A program made the position numbers and the translations under genes. This document shows positions 62,921-64,000 of a DNA stretch of 64,000 bases, in pieces (position 1 is the first letter of the stretch; the number at the start of each line of letters is the position of its first letter). The notes below the pieces were generated by a model. That model did not search any database. It was given only the letters and a program-made list of their open reading frames with translations, and was not told the DNA's origin. Source of the DNA: Salisapilia sapeloensis (lineage: Eukaryota > Oomycota > Peronosporomycetes > Peronosporales > Salisapiliaceae); assembly GCA_023334545.1 (NCBI GenBank), contig JAADVB010000015.1:1-64000 (forward strand). The letters run 5' to 3'.

Positions 62921-64000
62921 TCAATTCTCCAAGACACTGCCATCTTTCAACATCTTGCGCAGTGCAAACGAAATTTGCACTGCAGTTGGTCTCTCTTTCG
63001 GTTCGAAACTTAGACATTTATCTACCAGGTCGCGCATCGCCTCTGGGCAAACATCGGAGACATTTGGTTTGATTTCGCCACAGGCAACGCGATGCATAAG
63101 TGCAAAGTCTGGTAGCTTTCGTCCTCTTACATCCGTTGCATCGTATAGAGGCAGTTCATGTGTGTCCAGCTCAGTCAGAATGGCTCCAAAAGAGTACGAG
63201 TCGCAAGTGTGATCATAATATTCGCCAGCCACAACCTCTGGTGCAAGCCACTATGTCAAGAAAGGAGACAGTGAGCAATAATGATGGTGGAAAGGATAAA
63301 ATATTGATGTACATACCCGGGCACTTCCCACGGCCTGGGTGGTCATGGTGTTACTTTCCGACATGAGTCGAGCGGAGCCAAAGTCGCTCACTTTCGCGAC
63401 CATACCTTCTGATAATAGAACGTTGCGAGACTTGAGATCGCGATGGACGATAGGACGTTCAAAAGACTGAACGTATACAAGCGCTTCGGCACTGTCTATA
63501 GCGATGCAAAGCTTCTCTTTCGTCCAATGGCGAGGTACCATGGAGCGCTGTAAATAATCTCGCAAGTCACCATTGGACATGTATTCGAAGATAGCCTGGA
63601 AATCTGACTTCATAGTCCATGCGACGCCAATACACTTGATAATATTTGCATGCTCGATTCTTGCAACCAGCTTCACTTCATCCACAAACTTATCGAAAGC
63701 TACTGGATCCACGACGTTCCGTGCTAATCTCTTGGATGCGTAGTATGTGTTGTAGTACGACACGAGCCAGACGACTCCGTAAGCTCCAGAGCCTAGGACC
63801 TTGATGTCCTTAATGTCTGCGAAATTCAGCTTTTTGTCAACGAGCTCTCGGTCTCCCCATAGATCATAAACGCTGGAGCCAGTGGACGATTCACCAGTAC
63901 AGGTTGGAGGCATAGGCTGGGTTACCGTCTCAGTCATTGTCATTGCTCCACCTAGCGTAAAGCCCTCCTCTTCATCTTTTGCGGTTGGAGCTGGATTCCG
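62921..64000 (-). CDS. TKL-type protein kinase (5' end outside window)
   Basis: The visible part is 337 residues from exons 64000-63317 and 63250-62921 with a 66-nt intron (phase 0). The frame stays open to the window end (AMTMTETVTQ is preceded by GFTLGGA), so the N-terminus is missing. The catalytic domain is complete: glycine loop GSGAYGVVWL, lysine in YYASKRLA, HRDLKSRNVLL with the catalytic Asp, SDFGSAR, and, across the intron, the activation-segment end GSARWLAPEV. The last subdomains include DSYSFGAILTELDTHELPLY and CLSFEPKERPT. The lysine in HRDLKSRN and the W-APE context point to the tyrosine-kinase-like group, which is expanded in oomycetes, often behind a membrane-spanning N-terminus. 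All key residues are present, so it should be active. Confidence 0.93.

Overview
The window looks like nuclear DNA of an oomycete (Stramenopila), genus not resolved. Genes are intron-bearing and closely packed, with short introns (mostly 53-66 nt, GT-AG). Three marks point to the oomycete lineage: a bZIP factor with the Asn-to-Cys basic-region change reported from Phytophthora, Inr-FPR-like core promoter boxes just upstream of start codons, and a decayed ankyrin gene of the repetitive 'NR.EGC...AAYDGHL' type. Base composition is moderately AT-rich. All exon boundaries here were worked out by hand from splice sites, reading phase and family conservation, with no transcript evidence.

Layout, left to right. 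0-4.7 kb: two tandem Old Yellow Enzyme (OYE) reductases and a phospholipid scramblase. 5-9 kb: a bifunctional folate gene (HPPK-DHPS) divergent from a MED19-like protein fused to a bromodomain, then a DHHC palmitoyltransferase. 9-20 kb: an unknown protein, a caprin-like protein, a GBF1/GNOM-type ARF-GEF divergent from a TBC Rab-GAP, and a coiled-coil protein. 20-30 kb: a short-chain dehydrogenase, a bacterial-type MTA/SAH-deaminase-like amidohydrolase, the bZIP factor, a second scramblase and a broken third copy. 30-39 kb: the RNA polymerase III second-largest subunit, a decayed unknown gene, a secreted tyrosinase-like protein lacking copper-B ligands, and the splicing factor Crooked neck/Clf1. 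39-44 kb: gene-poor, with two identical tRNA-Gly(TCC) genes bracketing a decayed ankyrin gene. 44-58 kb: DIM1 rRNA dimethylase and RadA (divergent), a small basic protein, MutY, COG3 and NAA60 (divergent, 45 bp apart), an amino-acid transporter, MED21 and a BLOC/BORC-like coiled-coil protein. 58-64 kb: cytochrome b5, an IQ-motif/WW protein and a TKL-type kinase cut by the window end.

Most genes are housekeeping functions: transcription (RPC2, MED19-like, MED21), splicing (Clf1), rRNA modification (DIM1), DNA repair (MutY, RadA), folate synthesis and Golgi traffic (ARF-GEF, TBC, COG3, NAA60, DHHC). Many sit as divergent pairs with 45-220 bp between start codons, so shared bidirectional promoters are likely. 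The accessory or decaying material lies in the gene-poor stretches at 26-30, 33.8-34.6 and 39-44 kb. The most unusual object is the MED19-bromodomain fusion at 6996-8229.
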